Shown: piece by piece, positions 1 through 8,390 of the stretch | Layout of the letters: every line of letters starts with the position of its first letter | Position numbering within the stretch: position 1 is the first letter of the stretch | NCBI RefSeq assembly: GCF_025566985.1 | Contig: NZ_JAOQJD010000003.1 | Coordinates: 110,133-174,132, forward strand | Source: Aedoeadaptatus acetigenes | GTDB lineage: Bacteria > Bacillota > Clostridia > Tissierellales > Peptoniphilaceae | DNA: 64,000 nt | Reading direction: 5' to 3' | Translations under genes and position numbers: made by a program | The notes under the pieces: generated by a model | Databases searched by the model: none | Told to the model about the DNA's origin: nothing | The model's input: only the letters and a program-made list of their open reading frames with translations

Positions 1-580
1 CGTATTGGAAAGAAAAGGCAAAGAAAATGCCCAGGGCCAGAATGCGCAAGTCGCCGGCGCGGCCTAAAAACATGGCGACGATTAAAATGGAGTTCATGAC
101 CACGGAGTGGAACATGGACACGATAAAGTGTTCGTGAATTTGCAAATAGGCTTTGAATATTGAAAAGACGGCCGTCACCGTCATGCTCAACGCCGTCACG
201 CGGCTCATGGCGACGGTTTTTTCGAAGGTGGCTCCGTGAAAGCCCGGCGCCATGAGGTGCACCAACGTCGGCGCAAAGATAATGGCGAGAATGCTCAACA
301 CCAGGGCGATGGCGGCCACGGCGAAGGCCAAGGTGGTGGTAAAACGATCCGCCTCGTCGTCTCCGCCTTTGTGGGCCATTTCCGTATAGACGGGAATAAA
401 GCCGCCGGAGATGGAGCCGGCAAAGAGATTGGAGAGAACCATGGGCAGGGTAAAGGCGATAAGAAAAATATTCGCCACATCCGATGTACCAAAAAAATGG
501 GCTAGGGCTTTTTCCCTAGCCAATCCAAAACATTTGGTCCCTATGGTAATGAGCATTAAGAGCAGGGATGTGTGTTGCAT
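1..580 (-). CDS. murJ: Lipid II flippase MurJ, N-terminal part (runs off left edge)
   Basis: This is the N-terminal ~193 residues of a MurJ/MviN-family polytopic membrane protein, which moves lipid II across the cytoplasmic membrane during peptidoglycan synthesis. The frame starts at ATG 580 (MQHTSLLLMLITIGTK) and shows the family features: an N-terminal helix, a segment ending FGLAREKALAHFFGTSD, then GSISGGFIPVYTEM and repeated hydrophobic helices. It stays open to base 1, so the C-terminus is outside the window. It starts 6 nt after the stop of the polysaccharide deacetylase gene, so the two are probably co-transcribed, consistent with a cell-wall operon. The ribosome-binding site is weak. 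Confidence 0.88.
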   Translation of the reverse strand, partial: MQHTSLLLMLITIGTKCFGLAREKALAHFFGTSDVANIFLIAFTLPMVLSNLFAGSISGGFIPVYTEMAHKGGDDEADRFTTTLAFAVAAIALVLSILAIIFAPTLVHLMAPGFHGATFEKTVAMSRVTALSMTVTAVFSIFKAYLQIHEHFIVSMFHSVVMNSILIVAMFLGRAGDLRILALGIFFAFSFQY

Positions 581-586
581 AATTCC

Positions 587-1606
587 CTACTTCAAAATGC
601 CGAAGCTGTAGCCGTCGTCGCGAAGGGCGTCGATGACGTGAGGCAAGGCGTCGGCGCTAAGCTGTTTGGTTTCCGCGTCGTGCATTAAGATCACGATTAC
701 CGAGGCGTCGTCGTTTTTCGGCATGGATTTCTTTAAAAATTCCACCAGACCCGGCGCCGTCGTGGGGCGGCGGCTCGCCGGTTCCGCATCGCCGGTGAGG
801 GCGTTCCAGTCGATCCAGGAAATTCCCAAATCCTTTAACTTGCTGTCGGCTGCCTCGAGGCCTTGCCAGCTCATGTGCCCGCCCGGGTAGCGCCACACGC
901 CGGAATGGAAGTTTTTGCCGAGAATGTCTTGAAGGGCGCCTTGGGTCTTTTTCGCCTCCTCTTCCACGGCGGCCGCACTGGCTACCCGTCCCGGATAGAG
1001 CTTGTGGTAGTCGTGGCTGTAGGAGTGAAGGGCGATGGCGTGGCCGTCGGAAAGTTCCCGAAGGAGCACGTCCCGATTCTTTTCGCCGACGCTTTTTCCT
1101 ATGACAAAAAAGGTGGCGTGGGCTTCTTTTTCCTTCAAGGTATCCAGGATTTGAGGCGTAATTTTGTGATTCGGCCCGTCGTCAAAGGTTAAAAAGGCGA
1201 TTTTCTTCTTTCCCGTGTACTCCCGCTTGCCTTGAATGATGTCGGAGATTTCGCCGGCGTCGTAGGCGTAGTCGGAGGCGCGGGTAATGTGGTTTTCGCC
1301 CTTGGCCAGGCGAATTTCAATGCGGTCATTAATGATGTTGTTGGTTAGGTTGCCGATTTCTTGAGGCGTATAGGCCCGCTTCGGATTCAGCGCGTCCATA
1401 TTTTTCAGGACAAACCATTCGATTTGATTGCCGCCTACGCCGGATGCGCCCTTTCCGGCCAGGCTCTTTAATTTATGAAAGGCGCCGGCGAAGAGGACGA
1501 CGATGACGATTAAAAGGACCACGCCGCGAATGCGCGCTTGGCGTTTTTTCTTTTTTATGCGCGCTTTTCTGCGTCGCCGTTGTCTTTCCATTTCTTCTCT
1601 GTTCAT
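587..1606 (-). CDS. Polysaccharide deacetylase family protein, membrane-anchored
   Basis: 339 residues. A very basic N-terminus (residues ~5-25, Arg/Lys-rich) precedes one hydrophobic helix (VVLLIVIVVLFAGAF), so it is probably a type II membrane protein with the enzyme outside. The NodB-type deacetylase domain begins near residue 130 and has the metal-binding motif FLTFDDGPN (Asp-Asp), HSYSHDYHK (His-x3-His) and WRYPGG (Arg). PgdA-type relatives remove N-acetyl groups from peptidoglycan sugars and confer lysozyme resistance; that role is inferred here. The start ATG 1606 follows GGAGGAG, which overlaps the region of the upstream gene's stop. It sits between a stalk-domain protein and murJ. 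Confidence 0.88.
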   Translation of the reverse strand: MNREEMERQRRRRKARIKKKKRQARIRGVVLLIVIVVLFAGAFHKLKSLAGKGASGVGGNQIEWFVLKNMDALNPKRAYTPQEIGNLTNNIINDRIEIRLAKGENHITRASDYAYDAGEISDIIQGKREYTGKKKIAFLTFDDGPNHKITPQILDTLKEKEAHATFFVIGKSVGEKNRDVLLRELSDGHAIALHSYSHDYHKLYPGRVASAAAVEEEAKKTQGALQDILGKNFHSGVWRYPGGHMSWQGLEAADSKLKDLGISWIDWNALTGDAEPASRRPTTAPGLVEFLKKSMPKNDDASVIVILMHDAETKQLSADALPHVIDALRDDGYSFGILK

Positions 1607-1615
1607 AACTCCTCC

Positions 1616-3001
1616 TTAAGGATGCACCGTAATGGTCTGTGCTATCTTCACGCCGTCGCCGTAGACATAGCCTTTCAGCACATTGCCGTTGTATAGCCAC
1701 AGAACCCGCCGGCCTTTCAATGTATCTTCTATATTTACCATGTCCAGAAAATAGGCCATGTCGGAATCTAAATCCCTTAACTCGACTGCGTTCCCCTGAC
1801 CCAGCGCCAGGTAGCGATCGCCCATAAGCTTCACGCTGCAGCGCTTGCTCTTGTCGTAGGCCATGGACGCCTTGACGTCGCGGGTATCTGCATCGAGGAC
1901 CGTCACAAGTCCCAGGTCCTCGTCGTTTAAGAGGACGGAAGATGTGCTCAACTTGGCTTCTTCGGCCCGCGAATCCAGGGGGATGTCTTCCCGGTCTTCT
2001 TCATGTAAATAGAGCTCTCCGTCGAGTCGGTAGATGACGCGGCCGTTTCGCGCCTCGAATGCTTCCGCTTCTCTGTCCACCACCCGCTTCAGCACTTTCG
2101 ATTTCGGCTCGTAGGCGTAAATGCCGCCGAGCCTTTGAAAGTACACGCGACCGCGATCGTAGCGGAAATTTTTCGCCCCTTCCATGGCGTAGGGCACGGG
2201 GTAAATCCTGCGGCTCCCTTTGTCAAAGGAATAAATCACGATCCGACGCCCGTCTACGGCGAGAACCGCCTTCGCCTCCTCGTCGTAATCCGCGGGGGCT
2301 TCCAAGGCCAAATTGCCGGTGTAGCGAACGGACTGCTTTTCGTCGATGTAAAAAAAACTGCCCAAGCCGCCGGGCACTTTTTCGCCCCAGCCAATGAGGC
2401 GGGTGCCGTTCGTGTCGAAAATCTCCGTTGCCATGGTGCCGTCGCGGTAGGGAGAAATGCTTCCCACTTTCACGGCGCGATCGGGCACCACCTTGCTCTT
2501 TTCCCTCGGCGGCACGATGAGCATGCGGGTTTCGTCGCCCGAGATATTCACCGTGTAGCCCATTTCTTTCAGCGAAAAGACCAGAGGCACATAGAGTACG
2601 TCCCCTTCAAATGTGGGATAGGCTTCCGCCTCCGCTCGGCCCGATTGGCGAATCACCGCCCTCTTGTCCACGGCCATGTAGACGCGATTGATTTGATTGA
2701 GGGTAATGATCTTGTCCTCGGGCAGGTAACTTATGCGGTCCTTGCCCACCAGGTGGACGAGATCCTTATAGGCCATAGCCCAGGCACCGTTTATTTTTTT
2801 TATGGGATAGGTGTAATACACCTCCGCCGCGCCCTTCGACGGGCGAAAGGTTAAAAGCTCCGGCACATCAGCGGGCGTTTCCACCGCCGGTTTTTTCGAT
2901 TGAATGTCGCGAAAAAACCGCTCCTCCAAGGCATAGGGCTTTGCCCCTGCCAAAAGAAAGGCGAGGAGTAAACAGGCCGCGCAAAGGGCTTTTCGTCTCA
3001 T
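1616..3001 (-). CDS. Secreted protein with copper-amine-oxidase-N-like (stalk) segment
   Basis: 461 residues with a clear signal peptide (MRRKALCAACLLLAFLLAGA), so exported. Residues ~70-165 (hydrophobic strands, an ITLNQINRVYMAVDKRAV-like stretch and VPLVFSLKEMGYTVNIS) resemble the stalk domain of the copper amine oxidase N-terminal family common in surface proteins of this group. The rest is strand-rich with recurring short repeats (IYSFDKGSRRIYPV, IYAYEPKSKVLKRV, YRLDGELYLHEED) resembling a beta-propeller like DUF5050-type proteins; that part is a guess. No catalytic residues were identified. It is first in the operon with the deacetylase and murJ. Start ATG 3001 has GGAGGCG upstream. Confidence 0.7.
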   Translation of the reverse strand: MRRKALCAACLLLAFLLAGAKPYALEERFFRDIQSKKPAVETPADVPELLTFRPSKGAAEVYYTYPIKKINGAWAMAYKDLVHLVGKDRISYLPEDKIITLNQINRVYMAVDKRAVIRQSGRAEAEAYPTFEGDVLYVPLVFSLKEMGYTVNISGDETRMLIVPPREKSKVVPDRAVKVGSISPYRDGTMATEIFDTNGTRLIGWGEKVPGGLGSFFYIDEKQSVRYTGNLALEAPADYDEEAKAVLAVDGRRIVIYSFDKGSRRIYPVPYAMEGAKNFRYDRGRVYFQRLGGIYAYEPKSKVLKRVVDREAEAFEARNGRVIYRLDGELYLHEEDREDIPLDSRAEEAKLSTSSVLLNDEDLGLVTVLDADTRDVKASMAYDKSKRCSVKLMGDRYLALGQGNAVELRDLDSDMAYFLDMVNIEDTLKGRRVLWLYNGNVLKGYVYGDGVKIAQTITVHP

Positions 3002-3070
3002 GATCCGCTCGCCTCCTCTATTATTTTACCACAGCCTAAGGCCTCGAAAATCTAAATTAGATAGCTCTTA

Positions 3071-4723
3071 TCATTCGAAGGGCGCAATCACATTGTCTTT
3101 TTCCAAAATGCCCATGTAGCTAAAGGCCGCCGCGCCGAAATCCGTGGGAATGAAAAACACATCGCCGCCGGGATCCACGGCCATATCGTAGAGATCCAAA
3201 TCCCGCCCCAGCTGAAGGATACGCAGGCGAATCATGGCCTCTTTATCCTCGGGCGCTTCGATTAAAAGGCCCGCGCCGGCGCCGGGTTTTAAGCTCTCGG
3301 CGAAGACTTCCTGTATGGGCCATTGGCGGAAGTAGGTGTCGGTGCCTCGAAATTTTTCGTTTAAGAGCGTGCTTACCCAGAGCACCACCTTGTCTTCGTC
3401 GTCCATTTGCATGTACTGTTCCAGGCGGATCGTAGGAAGAAGCAGGCCGTCTTCTTCAAAGATCATGCTCTTTAAAAGGGCGAATTTTCTGAAAAAGACC
3501 AGCTCCGGAAAACTGCTTTCCCGATTGGCCTTGCTCGTCTGGAGGAAAATCGGCACATTCTTTCGCACCAGGGCCAGGCTCTTTTGATTGATGGCGCCGC
3601 TTTTCGTAACCACAAGGTCCTGATCCAGCACGGTTTCCAAGTAGCGATCGAACTGATCGATCCAATTGGAGGAACGGTTCATTTCCCCACGGGCTTTGAC
3701 CAGGCTGTTGATGCGATACATCCCCCGCACGGAGCGGGCAAGGCGCCTTTTATAATCCAGAATTTTTTTGTCCGCAGGCTCCAGAGATTTTCGTCCGGCG
3801 TCGTTTTTTTGCTCCACGCACCAGCGGCGGAGCAGCTCGTAGATGCGGAGCAATTGGGCGTCGTCGATAAAATCCCCGTCGTTTGATGCGGCGATCATCA
3901 GTTCGTCGTAGTGGATGAAGCGATTGTCCTCGAGATTCACGCCCTCGGCCATGAGCGCCGCCGAGTCCATGTGCTCGAGAAGGTACATGTCCGCGATTAC
4001 CGCATCTTCGTCCTCTGAAAACTCCTGGGCCAAGGCGAGAATGCCGTCGTCCACATCCAAGAGTTCATCGTCCTCGTCAAAGGGATAAGGGACCTCGCGC
4101 TCCTGCGCCTGAACGTAGGCCAGGGCAAAGAGAAAGAGAATCTCGGGATTGCCGTTCTTTAAGGTTTCCTGATACACTTTCGTGTTCTCGCGAATCATGG
4201 GCTGGCGCTTTTTCAGCTCCTCCACCTGCTCGGAAAAATCTTTCCGCAGATTCTCCGGCACGACATTCGCCTTGTTGAAGAGGAAATGGCCCACGGAGGA
4301 ATCCACGATGCGGCCTAAGAAGATCTCCCCCTCGTTCAGCTCCTTCGCCCCTTCCGTGGCCTCGATGATGACGGCGGGCTCGGGAAATAAAATGCTTTGC
4401 ACGTAAATGCCCCCCTCGCTCTTGTAATTGACGCGGTAAAGGGAGAGATAGGAATCGAAAATGCGTTCCAAATAGGGCTCCACGCCCCGCATTTTGTGAA
4501 TGTGACGCCACAACTGGCCCACCAATTGGCTCGTGGTGGGGCGATTTTCCTCCGTATCGAACATGAGCCAGGCGGCCAAATCGAAATGGGATATGACGCT
4601 GCGCATGGGCGTGTACATTTCTTCGTCTTTAAATAAGTCGTCCATGGGGATGCTGTGGCGCGTGGAATCCACGATGGCCACGATATCATCCAGGGTTTTC
4701 AGCCAAAGCTGTTTGTTAGACAT
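3071..4723 (-). CDS. Unrecognised 550-aa cytoplasmic protein
   Basis: No signal peptide or membrane helix; strongly acidic, with runs such as DEDDELLDVDDG near residue 218. I do not recognise the family. Residues ~365-460 (VVTKSGAINQKSLALV, later GLLLPTIRLEQYMQ and EDKVVLWVSTLLN) are faintly reminiscent of the winged-helix segment that accompanies XPB-like helicases, but no helicase motifs are present. The start ATG 4723 has AAGGAG upstream and lies 8 nt inside the preceding membrane-protein gene, implying translational coupling with that exporter-like gene. Codon usage matches the neighbours, so it is a genuine gene. Function unknown. Confidence 0.75.
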   Translation of the reverse strand: MSNKQLWLKTLDDIVAIVDSTRHSIPMDDLFKDEEMYTPMRSVISHFDLAAWLMFDTEENRPTTSQLVGQLWRHIHKMRGVEPYLERIFDSYLSLYRVNYKSEGGIYVQSILFPEPAVIIEATEGAKELNEGEIFLGRIVDSSVGHFLFNKANVVPENLRKDFSEQVEELKKRQPMIRENTKVYQETLKNGNPEILFLFALAYVQAQEREVPYPFDEDDELLDVDDGILALAQEFSEDEDAVIADMYLLEHMDSAALMAEGVNLEDNRFIHYDELMIAASNDGDFIDDAQLLRIYELLRRWCVEQKNDAGRKSLEPADKKILDYKRRLARSVRGMYRINSLVKARGEMNRSSNWIDQFDRYLETVLDQDLVVTKSGAINQKSLALVRKNVPIFLQTSKANRESSFPELVFFRKFALLKSMIFEEDGLLLPTIRLEQYMQMDDEDKVVLWVSTLLNEKFRGTDTYFRQWPIQEVFAESLKPGAGAGLLIEAPEDKEAMIRLRILQLGRDLDLYDMAVDPGGDVFFIPTDFGAAAFSYMGILEKDNVIAPFE

Positions 4724-5636
4724 GGGTCACTCCTTCGTCGTAGAGGGCTTTTGTGGCCTGAAGTTTTTCCAACACCACGTGCACGTGAAAGTTTACGATG
4801 GGATCGGGAATCACTTCGTCCATGCCCTCAAACAGTTCCGTGTAGTGGAACAGTTCTTGAATAATCAATTTATTTTCCATGGTTAATTTACTTTCCATAA
4901 TGTTCATTTGAGACAAAACCCGCAAAGAAACAAAGCATTCGCTGAACAGATCCAGGAGGTTCTCCACGCCGTAAAGGTCCAGCTCCCGAGCAAAGGGCTC
5001 GGTAATTTCCTTTTTTATGAGTTCAAAGGATTCCTGGGTCTTAATCAATTCTTTTTCCAGGGCGTCCAGCTGCGGCTTTTCGTCGGCGAGAATAATTTCC
5101 TCGGAGAGGCGGAAAATATCTTCGTAGGTATGCTCCAGCAGGTTTTCAAAGCTTTTCTTCGGCGTGGGCCGGGCGATAAAATAGTTGATGAGTAGGGAGA
5201 CGAAAATACCGAGAAAGGTCCCGATCAGGCGGTTGACGCCGTAGATTAATTGGGATTGATCCGATGAAAAGCTGGCCACGAAAATAATATTCGTGAGATT
5301 AATGAAGCGGTTCATCTTAAACTTCAACAGCGTCAGGATAATAATCACGATGCCGAAGCCGGCGATAAAGGGGCGAATGTAGATATTATCGGTAATCAGG
5401 GCCAAAACATAGCCTAAAACCACGCCCATGACGCAGGTAAACATTCGAAGCCTCACGGCTTTGTGGGTTTCGTGAACCGAGGGCTGCATGGTGGTCATGG
5501 CGGCGATGGCCACAAACAGTGGGGTGTGAAGCCCCAGTATATTCGATAAAAACAATCCGATAACCACGGCCAATGCCGTCTTAAAGGTGCGCATGCCCAC
5601 GTGGGGCAGAAATTTTTTATTCGACGGAATGTTCAA
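4716..5636 (-). CDS. Aromatic acid exporter (ArAE/FUSC-like) family membrane protein
   Basis: 306 residues. The first ~150 hold tightly packed hydrophobic helices (AVVIGLFLSNILGL, PLFVAIAAMTTMQPSVHET, GVVLGYVLALI, FGIVIIILTLLK), with the TMQPS-type motif and small loops typical of the ArAE/DUF939-like family. Residues ~165-306 form a charged helical cytoplasmic region. Members are annotated as putative aromatic-acid or amphiphile exporters, mostly untested. The start is TTG 5636 with AAGGAG 8 nt upstream. The 3' end overlaps the 550-aa gene by 8 nt, so both are in one operon. Confidence 0.75.
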   Translation of the reverse strand: MNIPSNKKFLPHVGMRTFKTALAVVIGLFLSNILGLHTPLFVAIAAMTTMQPSVHETHKAVRLRMFTCVMGVVLGYVLALITDNIYIRPFIAGFGIVIIILTLLKFKMNRFINLTNIIFVASFSSDQSQLIYGVNRLIGTFLGIFVSLLINYFIARPTPKKSFENLLEHTYEDIFRLSEEIILADEKPQLDALEKELIKTQESFELIKKEITEPFARELDLYGVENLLDLFSECFVSLRVLSQMNIMESKLTMENKLIIQELFHYTELFEGMDEVIPDPIVNFHVHVVLEKLQATKALYDEGVTHV

Positions 5637-5761
5637 ATTCTATTCTCCTTTTTCACTTCTAGAAAAAGTATAGCAAACTGAAAAAAAACTGCAAGGGACG
5701 CCCCGTTTCAATCGCCCGAATCGGGGTATCATAATAAAAAGTAGTGAGAGGAGACATGACT

Positions 5762-6301
5762 ATGCGTATTGAATTTTACGGAAAGAACATTGAAGTAACG
5801 CCGGCTTTGAAGAAGCAAGCGGAAAAGAAGTTGTCGAAATTGGACAAGTACTTTGCCGAAGAGGTGAAAGCGAAAGCCACGTTTTCCGCCACCAAGGGTG
5901 ATCACACCACCGAGATCACGGTGTTCTTACCCTCCAGCATCGTCCGCGCAGAAGAGACGACACAAGACATGTACGCCTCCATTGATTTGGCCGTGGACGC
6001 TCTGGAGCGGCAAGTGCGCAAGTACAAGACCCGCCTGAAACGGCGCAATCAAAATGCCGATACCATTCGCTTCGAAAACTTCGAACAGGCCATGCCTGAA
6101 TCGGAAGAAGACGAACAGGGCAAGATTATTTCCAAGAGAAAGCACTTCAAGCTTCTGCCCATGCACGAAGAAGAAGCCATGCTTCAAATGGAACTCTTGA
6201 ACCACAATTTCTTCGTCTTCTTAGATGCCGAAGACAGCGAACCGGCCCTGCTTTACAAACGGCGCGACGGCAATTTCGGCCGCATCGACTTCGATATTTA
6301 A
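5762..6301 (+). CDS. hpf: Ribosome hibernation promoting factor, long form
   Basis: About 179 residues from the chosen start. The N-terminal domain (MRIEFYGKNIEVTPALKKQA, then KLDKYF and VDALERQVRKYKTRLKRR) is the S30AE/RaiA-YfiA fold that binds the 30S decoding centre. The C-terminal domain (IISKRKHFKLLPMHEEEA to LLYKRRDGNFGRIDFDI) is the dimerisation module of long HPF, which joins two ribosomes into inactive 100S particles in stationary phase. AGGAG at 5749-5753 lies 8 nt before ATG 5762 but only 2 nt before ATG 5756, which is why I chose 5762. A monocistronic gene ending at a strong terminator. Confidence 0.92.
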   Translation: MRIEFYGKNIEVTPALKKQAEKKLSKLDKYFAEEVKAKATFSATKGDHTTEITVFLPSSIVRAEETTQDMYASIDLAVDALERQVRKYKTRLKRRNQNADTIRFENFEQAMPESEEDEQGKIISKRKHFKLLPMHEEEAMLQMELLNHNFFVFLDAEDSEPALLYKRRDGNFGRIDFDI

Positions 6302-6326
6302 TCCGATACACTCCCCATAATAAAGA

Positions 6327-6352
6327 AACCGGACGCTCTGTCCGGTTTTTAA
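6327..6352. terminator. Rho-independent terminator after hpf, convergent with kinase gene
   Basis: Perfect 8-bp stem AACCGGAC/GTCCGGTT (6327-6334 with 6340-6347) around a 5-nt loop, followed by TTTTT. It terminates hpf on the plus strand and overlaps the 3' end of the histidine kinase gene on the opposite strand. Confidence 0.9.
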
Positions 6353-7623
6353 TTTTTGGATTCAATTTCTTTCGGCAGCTCGATAAAGACCTGGAAGTAG
6401 TCTCCGTCGATAATCATGCGAAATTCGCCGCCCAAAATCTCCACCAAGTTTTTTGCAATATAAAGACCCAGGCCGCTGCCTTCCGTGGTGCGGCTCTTGT
6501 CCCCGCGAATAAATTGACTGGACAGCTCGGCGGTGGACTGGTTGATCTTGTTTTTCGACCGATTCTTCATATTGAAGTAGATCTTTTCCCCCACCACCGA
6601 AGTGTTGGCGGTGACGGTGGTGCCTTCTTTTGCGTATTTGTAGCAATTGGTGAAGAGGTTTTGTACGACCCGACTTAAGACATTGCCGTCGGTGTAAATG
6701 GGAATGTCTTCCACGTCGGAAGTGTAGGCGAAGTTTAAATTTCTCGATTCGTAATCGGCGGCGACGTCGCCGTAGATCTGGCCGATTAATTCGTTGAAGT
6801 CGATAATCACCGGCTCCAAGGTAACATTGCCGCTGCCTGTCTTTGAGGCTTCAATCAGATTGATGATCATGCTCTTGAGCCGCTCGGAATTGCGCCCCAA
6901 GATGTGGATGTAGTTTTTCGCCTCGTCGTCCATGACGTCTTTTTTGCTTAAAATATCGGCGTAGTTAATGATGCTCGTTAGGGGCGTCTTTAGATCGTGG
7001 CTGATATTTGTGATGAGCTCCGTCTTCATTTTCTGGGACTTCACCTGGGCCTGGGCCGCCTGATACATGCTGTCTTTGATTCGGGTCAGATCCATTAAGG
7101 CCTCGTAGGTTGATTCCTTCATCATGGGCGAAAACACCGTAATGTCCACATAGCTTTGGGTCTCGGCGATGGCGGCGCGGAGAATGCGGTTTTGAATGAC
7201 CTCATCTTCCCCCATAAGCATGAGCCGCAACACGGGCATAATCAAAATGCCGTAGAGCACGGGAAAGCCCGTAAGCACCATGAAAAAATACAGGATTAAA
7301 ATAATGTTCACGAAGCAGAAGAAGCCATAGATGGCTTCTTTTTTTATTTCCCGCACCAGATTGACCGTAAGCCAGGTGCGCGTCGTGGCTCGCATAAAGA
7401 GCTTCACGCCCCAAAAGGCCAAGAGGAGCACGAGGGTCGCGAGGCCGTAGAAGGCGGAGCGGGAGGGATCGTAGGCCAAGCCGCCGAAAAAGGATGCGAA
7501 AAGATTCATGCACCCCATGACGAACCACAGATCCACCCAAATGATTTCCAGATAATTGGTCCGCGCGTAGGTGTAGGCGCGGGATTTAATTCTTCGGAGA
7601 AGCCCCTTGCCGCCTTCGGGCAT
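6349..7623 (-). CDS. Sensor histidine kinase
   Basis: 424 residues. The N-terminal ~175 contain about four membrane helices (LWFVMGCMNLFASFFGGL, LATLVLLLAFWGV, FFCFVNIILILYFFMV, GILIMPVLRLMLM). Then come a linker, the HisKA dimerisation box TNISHDLKTPLTSIINYADI with the phospho-accepting His near residue 210, and the ATP-binding lobe with N box (QNLFTNCYKYA), G1 (DKSRTTEGSGLGLYIAKNL) and a family-typical end. It overlaps the response regulator gene by one base (TGATG), so the pair is translationally coupled. The signal sensed is unknown. Confidence 0.9.
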   Translation of the reverse strand: MPEGGKGLLRRIKSRAYTYARTNYLEIIWVDLWFVMGCMNLFASFFGGLAYDPSRSAFYGLATLVLLLAFWGVKLFMRATTRTWLTVNLVREIKKEAIYGFFCFVNIILILYFFMVLTGFPVLYGILIMPVLRLMLMGEDEVIQNRILRAAIAETQSYVDITVFSPMMKESTYEALMDLTRIKDSMYQAAQAQVKSQKMKTELITNISHDLKTPLTSIINYADILSKKDVMDDEAKNYIHILGRNSERLKSMIINLIEASKTGSGNVTLEPVIIDFNELIGQIYGDVAADYESRNLNFAYTSDVEDIPIYTDGNVLSRVVQNLFTNCYKYAKEGTTVTANTSVVGEKIYFNMKNRSKNKINQSTAELSSQFIRGDKSRTTEGSGLGLYIAKNLVEILGGEFRMIIDGDYFQVFIELPKEIESKN

Positions 7624-8318
7624 CAGTCCACATCCTCAAACTTGTAGCCCATGCCGTAGACGGACTTAATGTAATCGGGCTTTCTCGGATTGATTTCCAC
7701 CTTGTCCCGCAAATGGGAAATATGCACGGAAATGACTTTTTTCACGTCGTGGGCAGCTTCTTCCCACACGATTTCGTAGATTTCGTCGCTGGAAAAGACC
7801 CGCCCCTTGTTTTTCATAAGCAGGCGCAGGATCTTGTATTCGTGGGGCGTTAAATTGGCCACTTCCCCGTCGACCCGCACTTCCTTGGCATTGTCGTTTA
7901 AACTGATGCGGCCCACGGTGTAATTGCCGTCGTCGATTTCCGCCGCGCCTAAGGAGGTGTAGCGGCGAATGCCGGAATTGACGCGGGCGATGAGTTCCAC
8001 GGCATTAAAGGGCTTGATAATGTAATCGTCGGCGCCCATGTTCAGGCCGATGATTTTATCGGTAATTTCACTTTTTGCGCTTAAGATAATAATAGGGATG
8101 TTGCTGGTTTCGCGGATTTTTAAAATGGCGGACATGCCGTCCATATTGGGCATCATTAAATCCATTAAGACCAAATGGATGTCTTCTTCTTTCATGACTT
8201 CCAGGGCTTCGAGGCCGTCGTAGGCCGGAAAAACCTTGTAGCCTTCCGCTTCTAAGTAAATTTTTATTGCAGAGACGATGTCCTTTTCGTCGTCGCAAAC
8301 CAAAATGTTGTATTGCAT
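7623..8318 (-). CDS. OmpR-family response regulator
   Basis: 231 residues. Receiver domain (NILVCDDEKDIVSAIKIYLE, phospho-acceptor Asp in LVLMDLMMPNMDG near residue 53, Lys in IIKPFNAVEL) followed by a winged-helix DNA-binding domain (NLTPHEYKILRLLMKNKGRVFS to HISHLRDKVE and YGMGYKFE). It is the cognate partner of the kinase encoded immediately downstream. Start ATG 8318 has GGAGGAGG upstream. The divergent promoter region with the YihY gene suggests possible control of that neighbour, but no operator was identified. Confidence 0.93.
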   Translation of the reverse strand: MQYNILVCDDEKDIVSAIKIYLEAEGYKVFPAYDGLEALEVMKEEDIHLVLMDLMMPNMDGMSAILKIRETSNIPIIILSAKSEITDKIIGLNMGADDYIIKPFNAVELIARVNSGIRRYTSLGAAEIDDGNYTVGRISLNDNAKEVRVDGEVANLTPHEYKILRLLMKNKGRVFSSDEIYEIVWEEAAHDVKKVISVHISHLRDKVEINPRKPDYIKSVYGMGYKFEDVD

Positions 8319-8341
8319 AAATCCTCCTCCATGATGGGTCT

Positions 8342-8366
8342 ATTCTATCATATATATGTTATAATC
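8342..8366. promoter_or_regulatory. Back-to-back extended -10 promoters between regulator and YihY gene
   Basis: On the plus strand TG-T-TATAAT lies at 8357-8365, reading toward the YihY gene. On the minus strand TG-A-TAGAAT (-10 at 8342-8347) reads toward the response regulator. The two overlap face to face, so RNA polymerase occupancy at one could affect the other. Neither has a convincing -35. Confidence 0.55.
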
Positions 8367-8390
8367 GCCTTAGGAGGGAAGAAGGATTCT

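Noticed and set aside
2135..2854. 239-aa plus-strand ORF
   Set aside because: Exactly antisense to the stalk-domain gene; His/Arg-rich composition typical of the reverse strand of a GC-rich gene; no ribosome-binding site.
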